IMG/VR virus record: IMGVR_UViG_3300017986_000116 | Location: 1 to 26,173 of that record | Source of the DNA: a virus | Reading direction: 5' to 3' (one strand) | Length of the DNA: 26,173 nucleotides | Shown here: positions 14,466-22,549 of the stretch, piece by piece | Position numbering within the stretch: the first letter of the stretch is position 1 | How the letters are laid out: the number at the start of each line of letters is the position of its first letter | Notes under the pieces: model-generated | What the model was told of the DNA's origin: nothing | The model's database searches: none | Seen by the model: only the letters and a program-made list of their open reading frames with translations | Position numbers and translations under genes: made by a program

Positions 14466-16871
14466 ATGAGCCAAACATTTCAAGAATTCTTGGATAGTGT
14501 ATCGTCAGCTCAACTCGATGAAGCGACACCAGGAGAAGATAATCCTAAATCGCCTGAAGAGTTGAAAGCAAAACGTCGTGGTAAAAAAGGCGACGAAGAA
14601 CCAGTTGATGGAAAAGTTGATGCAGCACCAGAAACTGATGACACAGATGATATAGACCAAGAAGAACCTAAATCAGAACCTAAGGTAAATCCTGAAGACC
14701 CATTTTCCAGTGAAAGAACACAGGACCAGATGGGTGACATTGATGCAGGAATTGCCGATGCTGCCAAGAAACTTAAAGATGCAGAGAATATTAAAACAAA
14801 TCCTCAATTAAGAAAGATTGGTAAGAAAAAGTTAAATCCTAAAAAGTTCGTAAATACGAAACCTTCCGTAGACGAAGCGCCTCGCAAAGGGGTTGCTGTT
14901 ATATCATTTGGTCGTATGAACCCTGTGACAGTTGGTCATGAAAAATTGGTCAATAAGGTCGTTTCCACTGCCTTATCCAAAGGCGGAACACCACTAATCT
15001 ACTTATCTCAAACTCAGGACTCCAAAAAAAATCCACTCACATACGACCAAAAAATCTTATTCGCTAAACGCGCATTCGGAAATAAAGTGATTGTTAAATC
15101 ACGAGCACGCACCATCATAGAAGTTGCTAAAGAATTACAACGTCAATATAGTGATTTAGTGCTTGTTGTAGGTTCCGACCGTGTAGACGAATTTAGTAGA
15201 ATGCTCAACCAATATAATGGTAGAGACTATACTTTTAATAATATCGAAGTAATCTCAGCTGGGGAAAGAGACCCGGATTCAGAAGGCGTTACGGGAATGT
15301 CTGCGTCCAAGATGAGACAAGCAGCTGCAGATGAAGACTTTACTTCCTTTAAGAAAGGATTACCAACCAAACTCAAAGGTTCTGCAAAAACAGTATATGA
15401 TGCAGTAAGAGTTGGAATGGGACTCCAAGAAACAATGGAAATAGAGTTTGAAGATTTCGATGATGAATTCTTAGATGAAATCTTTATGGACGAAAACCTC
15501 ACTGAAGATTTAATAGGTGAAGCACTAACACGTCAACAAAGACTCAAGCGCAAAATGTTAATGAAGCGTATGAGAAGTAAACTCAGAATGGGAAGAAGAC
15601 GTGCTATGAAGAGGGTTGCAACAGTCGACGTTCTTAAAAGACGTGCTCGTCGTTTAGTATATAGAATGCTTAAGAAGAGATTCTCTAAAGCAGTTAATTA
15701 TGGTGATATGCCATATAGTGCAAGACAGAGAGTTGACGATAGAATTAAAAAGATTCCTAAGAATAGAATTGATATCTTAATGCGTAGGTTCTTACCTAAA
15801 GTGAAAAAGGCAGAACGTGCAAGATTAGCAAGTAAAATGAAAGCGAAATCTAGTCCGTTGAAACCTAAGAAGGTTAAGATTATGAAGGTTGATACTTCCC
15901 CAGCGAAGAAAGGACCAAAGAAACCAAAAGAGTTTAAGAAAGAATCTTTAGACTACGCAGTAATGAACTTCTTATCTGAGAGAGTTAAGAATGGTAAATT
16001 AGACCCGTTATCTCCAATGGGTAAATCAAAACTTACTGGTCGAGAAGTTTCTCAGTATTATAGAGACAACCCTGCTGCAAAAAGAGCAGCACGAGATGAG
16101 AAGACAAAATTAGCGATTGAATTGGCATTAGACCTTGGTGGTAACATGAACTATGCCATTAAAGAAATCGAAAAGATTAAAAGAGGATTATCAAAGCATC
16201 CTGAAGTTCGTAAAGCTTTACAACATGTAAATGAGAGTGCTGAACACTCATATAAAGAATATACATTAGAACAACGCATGAATGAAGGCCCAACATATCA
16301 CACTGGGTTAGCAAAGTCAACAGCTGACAAACGTAAAGCTCAATTTAAGAAACAAGCTAAGATGGACGATGATAATCCTAAAGCATATAAACCCGCACCT
16401 GGTGATGCTACAGCAGAAACAAAACCAAGTCAACACACCAAAAATTTTAAAAAGATGTTTGGTGAAACTAATTACGAAAGAGCAGGTTTGAAAAGACCTC
16501 ACATGTTATTAGCACGTAATGGTTCAGTAGTTGTTGATAAACGTTTTAAAATTAATAAAAAAGCTGAAGAAATAGCAGCAGAACGTAGTGCAAAAATTAA
16601 AGAACTTGAGCAAATAGGGGAAGAACTTGATTTCATCTTTGAAAGCAATCCTAAAAAATCTCTTAAGAAAAAGGCTGAAAAAACTGGAATCCCTTATGGA
16701 ATCCTTAAAAAAGTATTCGATAGAGGTGTTGCTGCATGGAGAACCGGTCACAGACCCGGAACTACTCCTACTCAGTGGGGATTGGCAAGAGTTAATAGTT
16801 TTGCCACCGGGGGTAAAACACAAAAAACAACAGACGCGGATTTGTGGAAACAACATAAAGGTAAGGACTAA
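14466..16871 (+). CDS. Large basic late multi-domain protein with embedded adenylyltransferase-type domain
   Basis: The 801-residue product is modular. Residues 1-20 are tag-like (MSQTFQEFLDS, then QLDEA). Residues 21-140 are acidic and low-complexity. Residues 141-300 form a nucleotidyltransferase (HxGH/NMNAT-PPAT-like) domain: VISFGRMNPVTVGHEKL (145-161; T-V-G-H replaces H-x-G-H), VLVVGSDRVDEF (232-243), and GMSASKMRQA (277-286), equivalent to the I-S-S-T-x-x-R motif. Residues 354-490 are extremely Arg/Lys-rich and may bind DNA. Residues 545-590 form a helical module repeated in the next gene, and 730-797 hold a conserved-looking domain (AAWRTGHRPGTTPTQWGLAR). Similar 'cytidylyltransferase' proteins occur in cyanophages (from memory). 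It may be a processed head polyprotein; the start has TAGGAC upstream. Confidence 0.8.
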   Translation: MSQTFQEFLDSVSSAQLDEATPGEDNPKSPEELKAKRRGKKGDEEPVDGKVDAAPETDDTDDIDQEEPKSEPKVNPEDPFSSERTQDQMGDIDAGIADAAKKLKDAENIKTNPQLRKIGKKKLNPKKFVNTKPSVDEAPRKGVAVISFGRMNPVTVGHEKLVNKVVSTALSKGGTPLIYLSQTQDSKKNPLTYDQKILFAKRAFGNKVIVKSRARTIIEVAKELQRQYSDLVLVVGSDRVDEFSRMLNQYNGRDYTFNNIEVISAGERDPDSEGVTGMSASKMRQAAADEDFTSFKKGLPTKLKGSAKTVYDAVRVGMGLQETMEIEFEDFDDEFLDEIFMDENLTEDLIGEALTRQQRLKRKMLMKRMRSKLRMGRRRAMKRVATVDVLKRRARRLVYRMLKKRFSKAVNYGDMPYSARQRVDDRIKKIPKNRIDILMRRFLPKVKKAERARLASKMKAKSSPLKPKKVKIMKVDTSPAKKGPKKPKEFKKESLDYAVMNFLSERVKNGKLDPLSPMGKSKLTGREVSQYYRDNPAAKRAARDEKTKLAIELALDLGGNMNYAIKEIEKIKRGLSKHPEVRKALQHVNESAEHSYKEYTLEQRMNEGPTYHTGLAKSTADKRKAQFKKQAKMDDDNPKAYKPAPGDATAETKPSQHTKNFKKMFGETNYERAGLKRPHMLLARNGSVVVDKRFKINKKAEEIAAERSAKIKELEQIGEELDFIFESNPKKSLKKKAEKTGIPYGILKKVFDRGVAAWRTGHRPGTTPTQWGLARVNSFATGGKTQKTTDADLWKQHKGKD

Positions 16872-19135
16872 TGAAGAAATTTAAAAATTTATTCGAAGAG
16901 CATGGAGCAGGTTTCTGGGGAACCACTTCAGCAAAAGATAAACTTGCATCAGACACACCTGGTCAAGGTAAAACTGCTGAACAACCATTAAAGAAAAAGA
17001 AAGGTTTATCAGAGATTGCAGCTGACAATACTAATATTAATCTATTAGAAATGACAGTATCATTTAAGTTTGAAACATTACAAGATGCTGCAAAGGCTGA
17101 ACGTAAAGCAATGGCAATGAATCTCGATGCAAAATCTGAAAAAGTTAAAGGTAATAAGATGTGGTTGCTCCACATTTCTGGTAAATTTACAGACATTCAA
17201 AAGTGGCTTAAAAGAACTCAACCTGAAAAGCCAGTAGAAGAAGAATTAAAACCAACAAGTCAAACTAAAACTATAAGACCTAATGAGTATAATATTGATG
17301 GTAAAAAGGTAAGAGTAGTTCCACAAGGTGGAAAATGGAAATGTACTGTTGATGGTAAAGAATTAGGTATCTACAGTTCTGAAAAATCTTGTATGCAAGC
17401 AGCCGCAAGACATATTCGATTAGGTAGTACTGCAAAACAAGACCAAAAAGATAAGATTCAACTCGCAAGAAGTTATGCAAAACCTGGTAGTAGTTTCCAT
17501 AGTAAATACCGCGGTGCTGGTATTGGTGAAGAATTAGAAGAAGGTCATGAAAAATTTCAGTTAGTGGATATGGACGCAGACACAGCAAGAGTCGCAGTTC
17601 AACTCGCTAAGAAAGCTGGGCTACAACCACACAGTAAAAAATCAAGAAGTGGCGGTTTAGATATATCCGTAGAAGGACCTAAGCAAAAGGTATCTAAATT
17701 TATTATGTCTTTACCAGAGTCTAATTTAGATGAAATCTCACAGGATAAACTAAGAAAATATGTGGCGAAGGCAACAAGTGACGCAGGTAAAGCGTCCGGC
17801 GACATGACGAAGGGCAATCCTGACGCTGCCTCAAGGTTAAATAAAAGAATTTCTGGTGTCAATACTGCGCAAGCAAAACTCGATAAGAAAAAAGAAAGAG
17901 ACGATTTCGATAGTCCTATTACATCTAAAGATATTAAAATGGCAATAGGTATTGCTAATGACCCAAGATATAAGCAGGGTAATTATAGTGCAGCTTATCA
18001 AAAAATCTCAAGATTGAAAAAAGGTTTACAAAAACATCCTCGAGTTGCAGATGCTTTAAGACGAGCGAATGAAGAACATCAGTGTGACATCGTAGATGCT
18101 CTTATGGAAGAAGATGGATACTACAGAGGTTCACTATCATCTTATGAGAGAAGATTTGCTAAAACTCCTGAAGGACGTAGAGATGCTTCTGGTGATAGAG
18201 GTAGAGCAATGGAAAAAATCGCAGAGATTAAAGAAAAAATCCAACGCGCTCAAGAACGTGCTAGAAAATTCGAGAAATTAGCTAGTGCAGCACAAGGTAA
18301 TGAAAAGTTCGGTGCTCATACAGGTAATGAATGGAGACAAAAGGCACAAGAGAAAAAGAAAGATATTCAAAAGTATCAAAGACAAATCTCTAATCTCCAA
18401 GCAGGAAGACATATCAATGATGGTATTACTGAAAACTTCGATTTCGACGTATTACCTGAAGCAATGACTGCAGACCAAAAAGCAAAACGTTATTTAATGA
18501 TTAAGAAAGCCGCTGAAAAGAGACAGAAGGCAAGTGCTAAATGGGATGCAAGAGCGAAAAGAGATGCTCAAAAACAAATGAGAGATGCTGGTTTATTTGA
18601 TGAAGACCTTGCTATCGATGAAGAAATAATGGAAGGTGCAGTTGCAGTTTCTACAGTAGAAAAACAAATACGAAGCAATGGTGGAAAAATCATAAGACCA
18701 GAAACTGACGATAAGAAAATTACATTTACATATAATGGTGGTAAGAGAACTGTTCCTGTAGATAGAGATTTTGTTATTGACAGAGAGTATATGAAGTTAC
18801 AAAAAATCTTTGAGGGACTTCGTGGTATGCACTTTGGTTATAGAGATAACAGTAACGATGGAAACCAAGGACCAAGAGTAGTCTCAAAACCAAAACAAGA
18901 ACCAGAACTTGAAAGATTGAAAAAGAAATTAGAATTTCATTATAATCAACAAGCTGTTCACGACGAGGCAGAACGTAAATACAGAAAAGCTGCTTCGGAA
19001 GGAAGGAAAAAAGGTCACTCAGGTGTTGAAGCTAATGAAAGACGTGCTGATGAGCAAGAAGAAATGGCACAGAAGCAAATGATGAAAATCCAAGATATAA
19101 GAGACCAAATAAGAGATTTAAAAGGAAAGAAATAA
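16871..19135 (+). CDS. Large basic late multi-domain protein, probable virion/prohead component
   Basis: The 754-residue protein starts MKKFKNLFEEH, tag-like. Residues about 62-116 and 226-282 look like two small alpha/beta units of similar order (strand, helix KAERKAMAM or ARVAVQLAKKAG, paired strands, helix). Residues 140-183 are a beta-rich unit (IDGKKVRVVPQGGKWKC) followed by a helix. NLDEISQDKLRKYVAKA (285-301) begins a helical module I have seen in other phage proteins. Residues 349-400 match a module in the preceding protein, and 430-510 are charged and coiled-coil-like. Possible maturation sites of the L/I/V-x-E type sit between units (LLEM, NLDEI, LPEAM, IMEGA). It starts in the stop codon of the preceding gene (TAATG). 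Enzymatic function not recognised. Confidence 0.72.
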   Translation: MKKFKNLFEEHGAGFWGTTSAKDKLASDTPGQGKTAEQPLKKKKGLSEIAADNTNINLLEMTVSFKFETLQDAAKAERKAMAMNLDAKSEKVKGNKMWLLHISGKFTDIQKWLKRTQPEKPVEEELKPTSQTKTIRPNEYNIDGKKVRVVPQGGKWKCTVDGKELGIYSSEKSCMQAAARHIRLGSTAKQDQKDKIQLARSYAKPGSSFHSKYRGAGIGEELEEGHEKFQLVDMDADTARVAVQLAKKAGLQPHSKKSRSGGLDISVEGPKQKVSKFIMSLPESNLDEISQDKLRKYVAKATSDAGKASGDMTKGNPDAASRLNKRISGVNTAQAKLDKKKERDDFDSPITSKDIKMAIGIANDPRYKQGNYSAAYQKISRLKKGLQKHPRVADALRRANEEHQCDIVDALMEEDGYYRGSLSSYERRFAKTPEGRRDASGDRGRAMEKIAEIKEKIQRAQERARKFEKLASAAQGNEKFGAHTGNEWRQKAQEKKKDIQKYQRQISNLQAGRHINDGITENFDFDVLPEAMTADQKAKRYLMIKKAAEKRQKASAKWDARAKRDAQKQMRDAGLFDEDLAIDEEIMEGAVAVSTVEKQIRSNGGKIIRPETDDKKITFTYNGGKRTVPVDRDFVIDREYMKLQKIFEGLRGMHFGYRDNSNDGNQGPRVVSKPKQEPELERLKKKLEFHYNQQAVHDEAERKYRKAASEGRKKGHSGVEANERRADEQEEMAQKQMMKIQDIRDQIRDLKGKK

Positions 19136-19807
19136 GTGAAAAGCTTTCTGGAATATCAATACGAAAAGACTTGTTGGGACGGTTATAAACAAGTCGGTAT
19201 GAAAAAGAAAGGGAAGAAAATGGTTCCTAATTGTGTACCAGAAGAAACCCTTGATGAAAAACGTATAGATATTAAGAAGGCAATAAGTAAGATTAAAGGA
19301 TTAACGTCTAAACAGGCTCAGGTTCTTCAAACACTTCCATTGCCAGTATTGAACACTATGATTTCTCAATTACAGACACTGGTTATGGGTGAGGATTTAG
19401 ATGAAGCAACTTTAGCAGCATCAAATTCTGCAATCGTTGCGAGTTTACTTAAATTAATAAGTCGTAAGTTAAATGACGATTTACAAAAAGGTAAACTACA
19501 CGATGTTAATGTGGTTGCTAGTTTAATTAAGAAAAAAGTAGAAACTGATTTTAAACGTAAAGGTCATGCTCGATTAAAGAATGAAGAGAATGAGCTTGAA
19601 GAAAAGAAATCAGAAACTTGGGAAGCAGGTTATAAAAGACGAGTTGTAAAAACAACCAAACCAGAACATAAAGAGAAAGGTTATAATTGGAGAATTAAGG
19701 GCAAAGAAAAAGCTCACCTCACAATTAAGTTATATAAAGATAAACCTTCACAAGAAGAATTTAACAAACAAATGAAACGTGTTGCAGGACACGAATTCGG
19801 AGGATAG
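19136..19807 (+). CDS. Late protein with Cys-flanked CWDGYKQVG...C motif
   Basis: The 223-residue product starts at GTG 19136, immediately after the preceding stop, giving MKSFLEYQYEK, another tag-like N-terminus. Residues 13-33 (C-W-D-G-Y-K-Q-V-G-M then a K/G stretch, ending M-V-P-N-C) form a short two-Cys motif that I recall recurring in marine T4-like phage proteins. After an LDE junction comes a helical region (about 44-100: AISKIKGLTSKQAQVLQTL), then LDEATLAAS and another helical domain, then a basic C-terminus. The ATG of the next gene follows its stop closely. Role unknown; a virion or head-core role is inferred from context. Confidence 0.7.
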   Translation: MKSFLEYQYEKTCWDGYKQVGMKKKGKKMVPNCVPEETLDEKRIDIKKAISKIKGLTSKQAQVLQTLPLPVLNTMISQLQTLVMGEDLDEATLAASNSAIVASLLKLISRKLNDDLQKGKLHDVNVVASLIKKKVETDFKRKGHARLKNEENELEEKKSETWEAGYKRRVVKTTKPEHKEKGYNWRIKGKEKAHLTIKLYKDKPSQEEFNKQMKRVAGHEFGG

Positions 19808-19814
19808 AACGGAA

Positions 19815-21563
19815 ATGAAAAGTTTCAAACAACATACTGAAGGCTCATTCTATGGCCGAGACGACTTAGTCAAGAAATGGTCTACACCTAAAAAGGATAG
19901 ACACCTGTATATTAAGTTAGCTAAAGACGATGCAAGTGGACATCATCGTGCTTCAATGAAGCGTAAAGGTAATGAGAAGAAGATTGCTGACCTTAAGAGT
20001 CAAGGATATAAAGAAGTACCATTTGAATCAAAAGAAGAATTACAACAATGTATCGATGAAAGTTTAAAATCAGATATCGCTAGGATTGCCTCTGAATTTC
20101 CTGAGCGTTCAACTGTTACATACAAAGGGAAGAAAGCAACGGTACTAGGAAATGGAAAAGACTATGTTAAAATTGGTATCGGTGATGAAACTCACGAAGT
20201 AAGTCCTAATGTATTAAAAAAGAATACAAATGAATTAGAAAAAGATACAGTTGAAGTAGAAGTTGATGATATTTCTGTTGGTAAAAAGAAAAAGAAACCA
20301 GCTGGAGTTAAAGCAGATGAGCCTTTAAAAGGTTATGCTTATAACGAAAAGATTAAAGAATCCGCAGAGAGTATCGCTCGATTCGCTACTTACGATTGGT
20401 ATGGTTTACCAAAGATTAAAGGTTTACAAGAATATAACGAAGGTTCTTGTGTTAAAGAAATGCAAAAACTTCATGCATCAGGTTGTGCTAAACATGAAAT
20501 GTATGAAAAGATAAAAGAAAAATATGGTTGTAGTGAAGCTAAATTCAACGAACTATATGCACAATATTGTGGTACAAATGAAGAAACAATTAATGAAGCA
20601 GCAATGTCAAAACCACAATCCATTGAAGATTACGCAAGAGCAGTAGGTGTTAATAAGCAAGAACAACAATGGATTATTGATAACGAAGATTCATTTAAAA
20701 AGTATCATAACAATAGTGCGTTGAAGAAGTCTTGGTTATCTCTATCATACCCAGTCTATGACGGTGATTATTACTTTGCTTTTATTGGAGACAGTGAAAG
20801 AGAAAATGCAAAGCTCAATGCTGAAGCAAACCGCGAATTAAGAAAATATGCAAAGAGTAAATTAGACAACGAAGCTATTTACAACGAAATGGAAAAGATG
20901 TTCAGCATGACAAGATATTCTAATGTTGGTGCTGGTGATACAATGACTCGTGAAGAATTGTGGAGAGCAATTCAACATATTCGTAAAGATTATAGAGAAG
21001 AAGCACAAATCGAAGGTTGGGAAGAACTTGAAGAAAAAGCTTTATTAGGTAGAATGAAAACTATGGCACGTAACTTACTCGATAAAATGAGAAAACGCGC
21101 TAAGAAAGTTTCCCTACCTGAAAGCTTAGAAGAAAAGCTAACAGACAAATATGGTAACGCCAAATTAAGTGATGCCGACAAGGATAAAGTTGGTAAACTG
21201 AGACAGAAAATTAAAGACCATGAAATTTTAGCTGACAGATTAAGAGACGAAATTAGTCAGATTAAAAAGGCTGCTGGCGTTGATGAAAGTGTAGATTTAG
21301 AAGAAAATTTCAGCCTCACAGATTCTAATCTTAAGTGTGTATTCGCATCACCTGAGTTTAAAGTATGTGTTAGCGGAAATGATGTTGCTATCGTAATGGA
21401 TAGAAAAGTATCAAAGGGTGGAGCAATGACTGCATCTGGTAATTCTATTCCAAAAAATTTAGAAGGTGCTCCAATTACAGGTATGGCTGATGTTCTTCAC
21501 ATGGACAAAAAAGTATTTAAGAACGTCTTAGCATCTATGAAGAGAGCGAGCATTAAAGTCTAA
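19815..21563 (+). CDS. Large multi-domain late protein with four-cysteine helical module
   Basis: The start is taken at ATG 19815 (582 residues) because GGAGG lies upstream and the product then begins MKSFKQHTEGS, in line with neighbouring late proteins. An in-frame GTG 36 bases earlier is less likely. Units: a small basic unit (20-75), a beta-rich SH3-like unit (97-134: STVTYKGKKATVLGNGKDYVKIG), a helical module with four Cys (C212, C224, C239, C252), a central domain (264-430), a helical hairpin (435-486) and a beta-rich C-terminal unit (500-582). Units are separated by acidic E-S/E-A junctions (CIDES, TINEA, LPES, VDES) that could be protease sites. Function unknown; probable head or core polyprotein. 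Confidence 0.7.
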   Translation: MKSFKQHTEGSFYGRDDLVKKWSTPKKDRHLYIKLAKDDASGHHRASMKRKGNEKKIADLKSQGYKEVPFESKEELQQCIDESLKSDIARIASEFPERSTVTYKGKKATVLGNGKDYVKIGIGDETHEVSPNVLKKNTNELEKDTVEVEVDDISVGKKKKKPAGVKADEPLKGYAYNEKIKESAESIARFATYDWYGLPKIKGLQEYNEGSCVKEMQKLHASGCAKHEMYEKIKEKYGCSEAKFNELYAQYCGTNEETINEAAMSKPQSIEDYARAVGVNKQEQQWIIDNEDSFKKYHNNSALKKSWLSLSYPVYDGDYYFAFIGDSERENAKLNAEANRELRKYAKSKLDNEAIYNEMEKMFSMTRYSNVGAGDTMTREELWRAIQHIRKDYREEAQIEGWEELEEKALLGRMKTMARNLLDKMRKRAKKVSLPESLEEKLTDKYGNAKLSDADKDKVGKLRQKIKDHEILADRLRDEISQIKKAAGVDESVDLEENFSLTDSNLKCVFASPEFKVCVSGNDVAIVMDRKVSKGGAMTASGNSIPKNLEGAPITGMADVLHMDKKVFKNVLASMKRASIKV

Positions 21564-21943
21564 TGAAAGGATTTCATGATTTTTTAAATGAATCAAACTT
21601 TGGTTTGTATGAAGGAGTTACAGTTCCTTTAGAACAACCAATGATTGAGTTTGAGGAAGAAAAAGAACCAGAACTAAACAAACCGAAGCGAAGTTCTGGT
21701 GATAAAAAGTATGTTGTATATGTACGCAATCCTCAAACAGGTAATGTTAAGAAGATTCAATTCGGTGACGAGAAAGGTGGGTTGACCTCTAAAATTAATG
21801 ATAGAGACGCTGCAAGGTCATTCGCTGCTCGACATAATTGTGATACAAAAACAGATAAATTAAGTCCTGGTTATTGGGCATGTAGATTGCCTAAATACGC
21901 AAAATCATTAGGACTTAAAGGTGGCGGCTCATATTTTTGGTAA
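21563..21943 (+). CDS. Small late protein with conserved YVVYVRNPxTGNVKKIxFGD module
   Basis: The 126-residue product starts MKGFHDFLNES (tag-like, ending in L-N-E). After an acidic linker, residues about 48-126 form a compact module: KYVVYVRNPQTGNVKKIQFGD, GGL, an R-rich helix DRDAARSFAARHNC, then LSPGYWACRLPKYAKSLG and a C-terminal aromatic GGGSYFW. I recall this module (two Cys, G-Y-W-x-C-R) as widespread in marine phages and some large viruses under a DUF name (possibly DUF5872); its biochemical role is unknown. It starts in the stop codon of the preceding gene (TAATG). Confidence 0.75.
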   Translation: MKGFHDFLNESNFGLYEGVTVPLEQPMIEFEEEKEPELNKPKRSSGDKKYVVYVRNPQTGNVKKIQFGDEKGGLTSKINDRDAARSFAARHNCDTKTDKLSPGYWACRLPKYAKSLGLKGGGSYFW

Positions 21944-21948
21944 ACACT

Positions 21949-22323
21949 ATGAAATATTTTTTAATAGGAACATTAGCATTATTATTAAGTAGTTGTGCTA
22001 ACGTAGGTAAATATTTACCTAGCGAATTTGATAACGTTGAATATGGCAAATTAGTAGAATTAAATGTGATTTCTATTATGCCTCAATCAAGTTGGTGTAC
22101 TAAATCTACATTAAGTCAAATGAATTATAGAGCTATGTACTTGCATACTTATGCAGAACACAGATTAAATTCTAATATTGTAGATATATACGCTGGTATT
22201 CACGGATTAACATCTGAGTTAGTAGAGCGTGATGAACCAAGCGAAGCATATTGTAAGATTAAAAGAACGAACATACATGATATAACATCTACAGCATTGG
22301 AAACATTTGGAGATAGGAAATGA
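21949..22323 (+). CDS. Small lipoprotein
   Basis: From ATG 21949 the 124-residue product has a lipoprotein signal: MKYFLIGTLALLLSSC, with lipobox L-S-S-C and Cys at residue 16, so the mature protein should be lipid-anchored in the envelope. The rest contains two further Cys (in SSWCTKS and EAYCKIKR) and ends in a polar helix. The upstream TTG at 21937 is unlikely as a start because it adds residues before the signal. No clear ribosome-binding site is visible. A spanin-type role in outer-membrane disruption is possible because late phage lipoproteins are often o-spanins, but no paired i-spanin is evident and the size is large for that class. Confidence 0.65.
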   Translation: MKYFLIGTLALLLSSCANVGKYLPSEFDNVEYGKLVELNVISIMPQSSWCTKSTLSQMNYRAMYLHTYAEHRLNSNIVDIYAGIHGLTSELVERDEPSEAYCKIKRTNIHDITSTALETFGDRK

Positions 22324-22538
22324 GCTTAGAAGTATGGCAAGTTGAAATAGAACAAAAAGTTCTTGAGTACAAAAGTCTTTTAGAAGACGGAGATTTAAAT
22401 CAGTCAGAATACGAAGAATTAGTAGAAGATTTAGTTGACCTTTCTAAGATAGATGCAGATTTAGAATTAGAAGAAAACAAAATCTTAGCACAGAAAATTA
22501 TTGATGGTGTTAAGCTAATTGCTGGTTTAATTAAATAG
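22320..22538 (+). CDS. Small acidic helical protein
   Basis: The 72-residue product is highly acidic and helical throughout (LEDGDLNQSEYEELVEDLVDL) with a hydrophobic C-terminal stretch IIDGVKLIAGLIK. It overlaps the lipoprotein stop by 4 bases (ATGA), suggesting translational coupling. The last 15 residues could be an amphipathic membrane-binding helix. Small E/D-rich proteins of this pattern occur next to head genes in T4-like phages, but I cannot assign one. Confidence 0.65.
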   Translation: MSLEVWQVEIEQKVLEYKSLLEDGDLNQSEYEELVEDLVDLSKIDADLELEENKILAQKIIDGVKLIAGLIK

Positions 22539-22549
22539 AGGAACAAAGA

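Noticed and set aside
14510-17862. Several minus-strand open frames of 60-110 codons
   Set aside because: All are opposite the large basic late proteins, serine/phenylalanine-rich, without start signals, and explained as shadows.
18777-18805. TTGACA-like box in the 754-residue gene
   Set aside because: No acceptable -10 box lies at 16-18 bases, so it is not a promoter by the same standard as the other calls.
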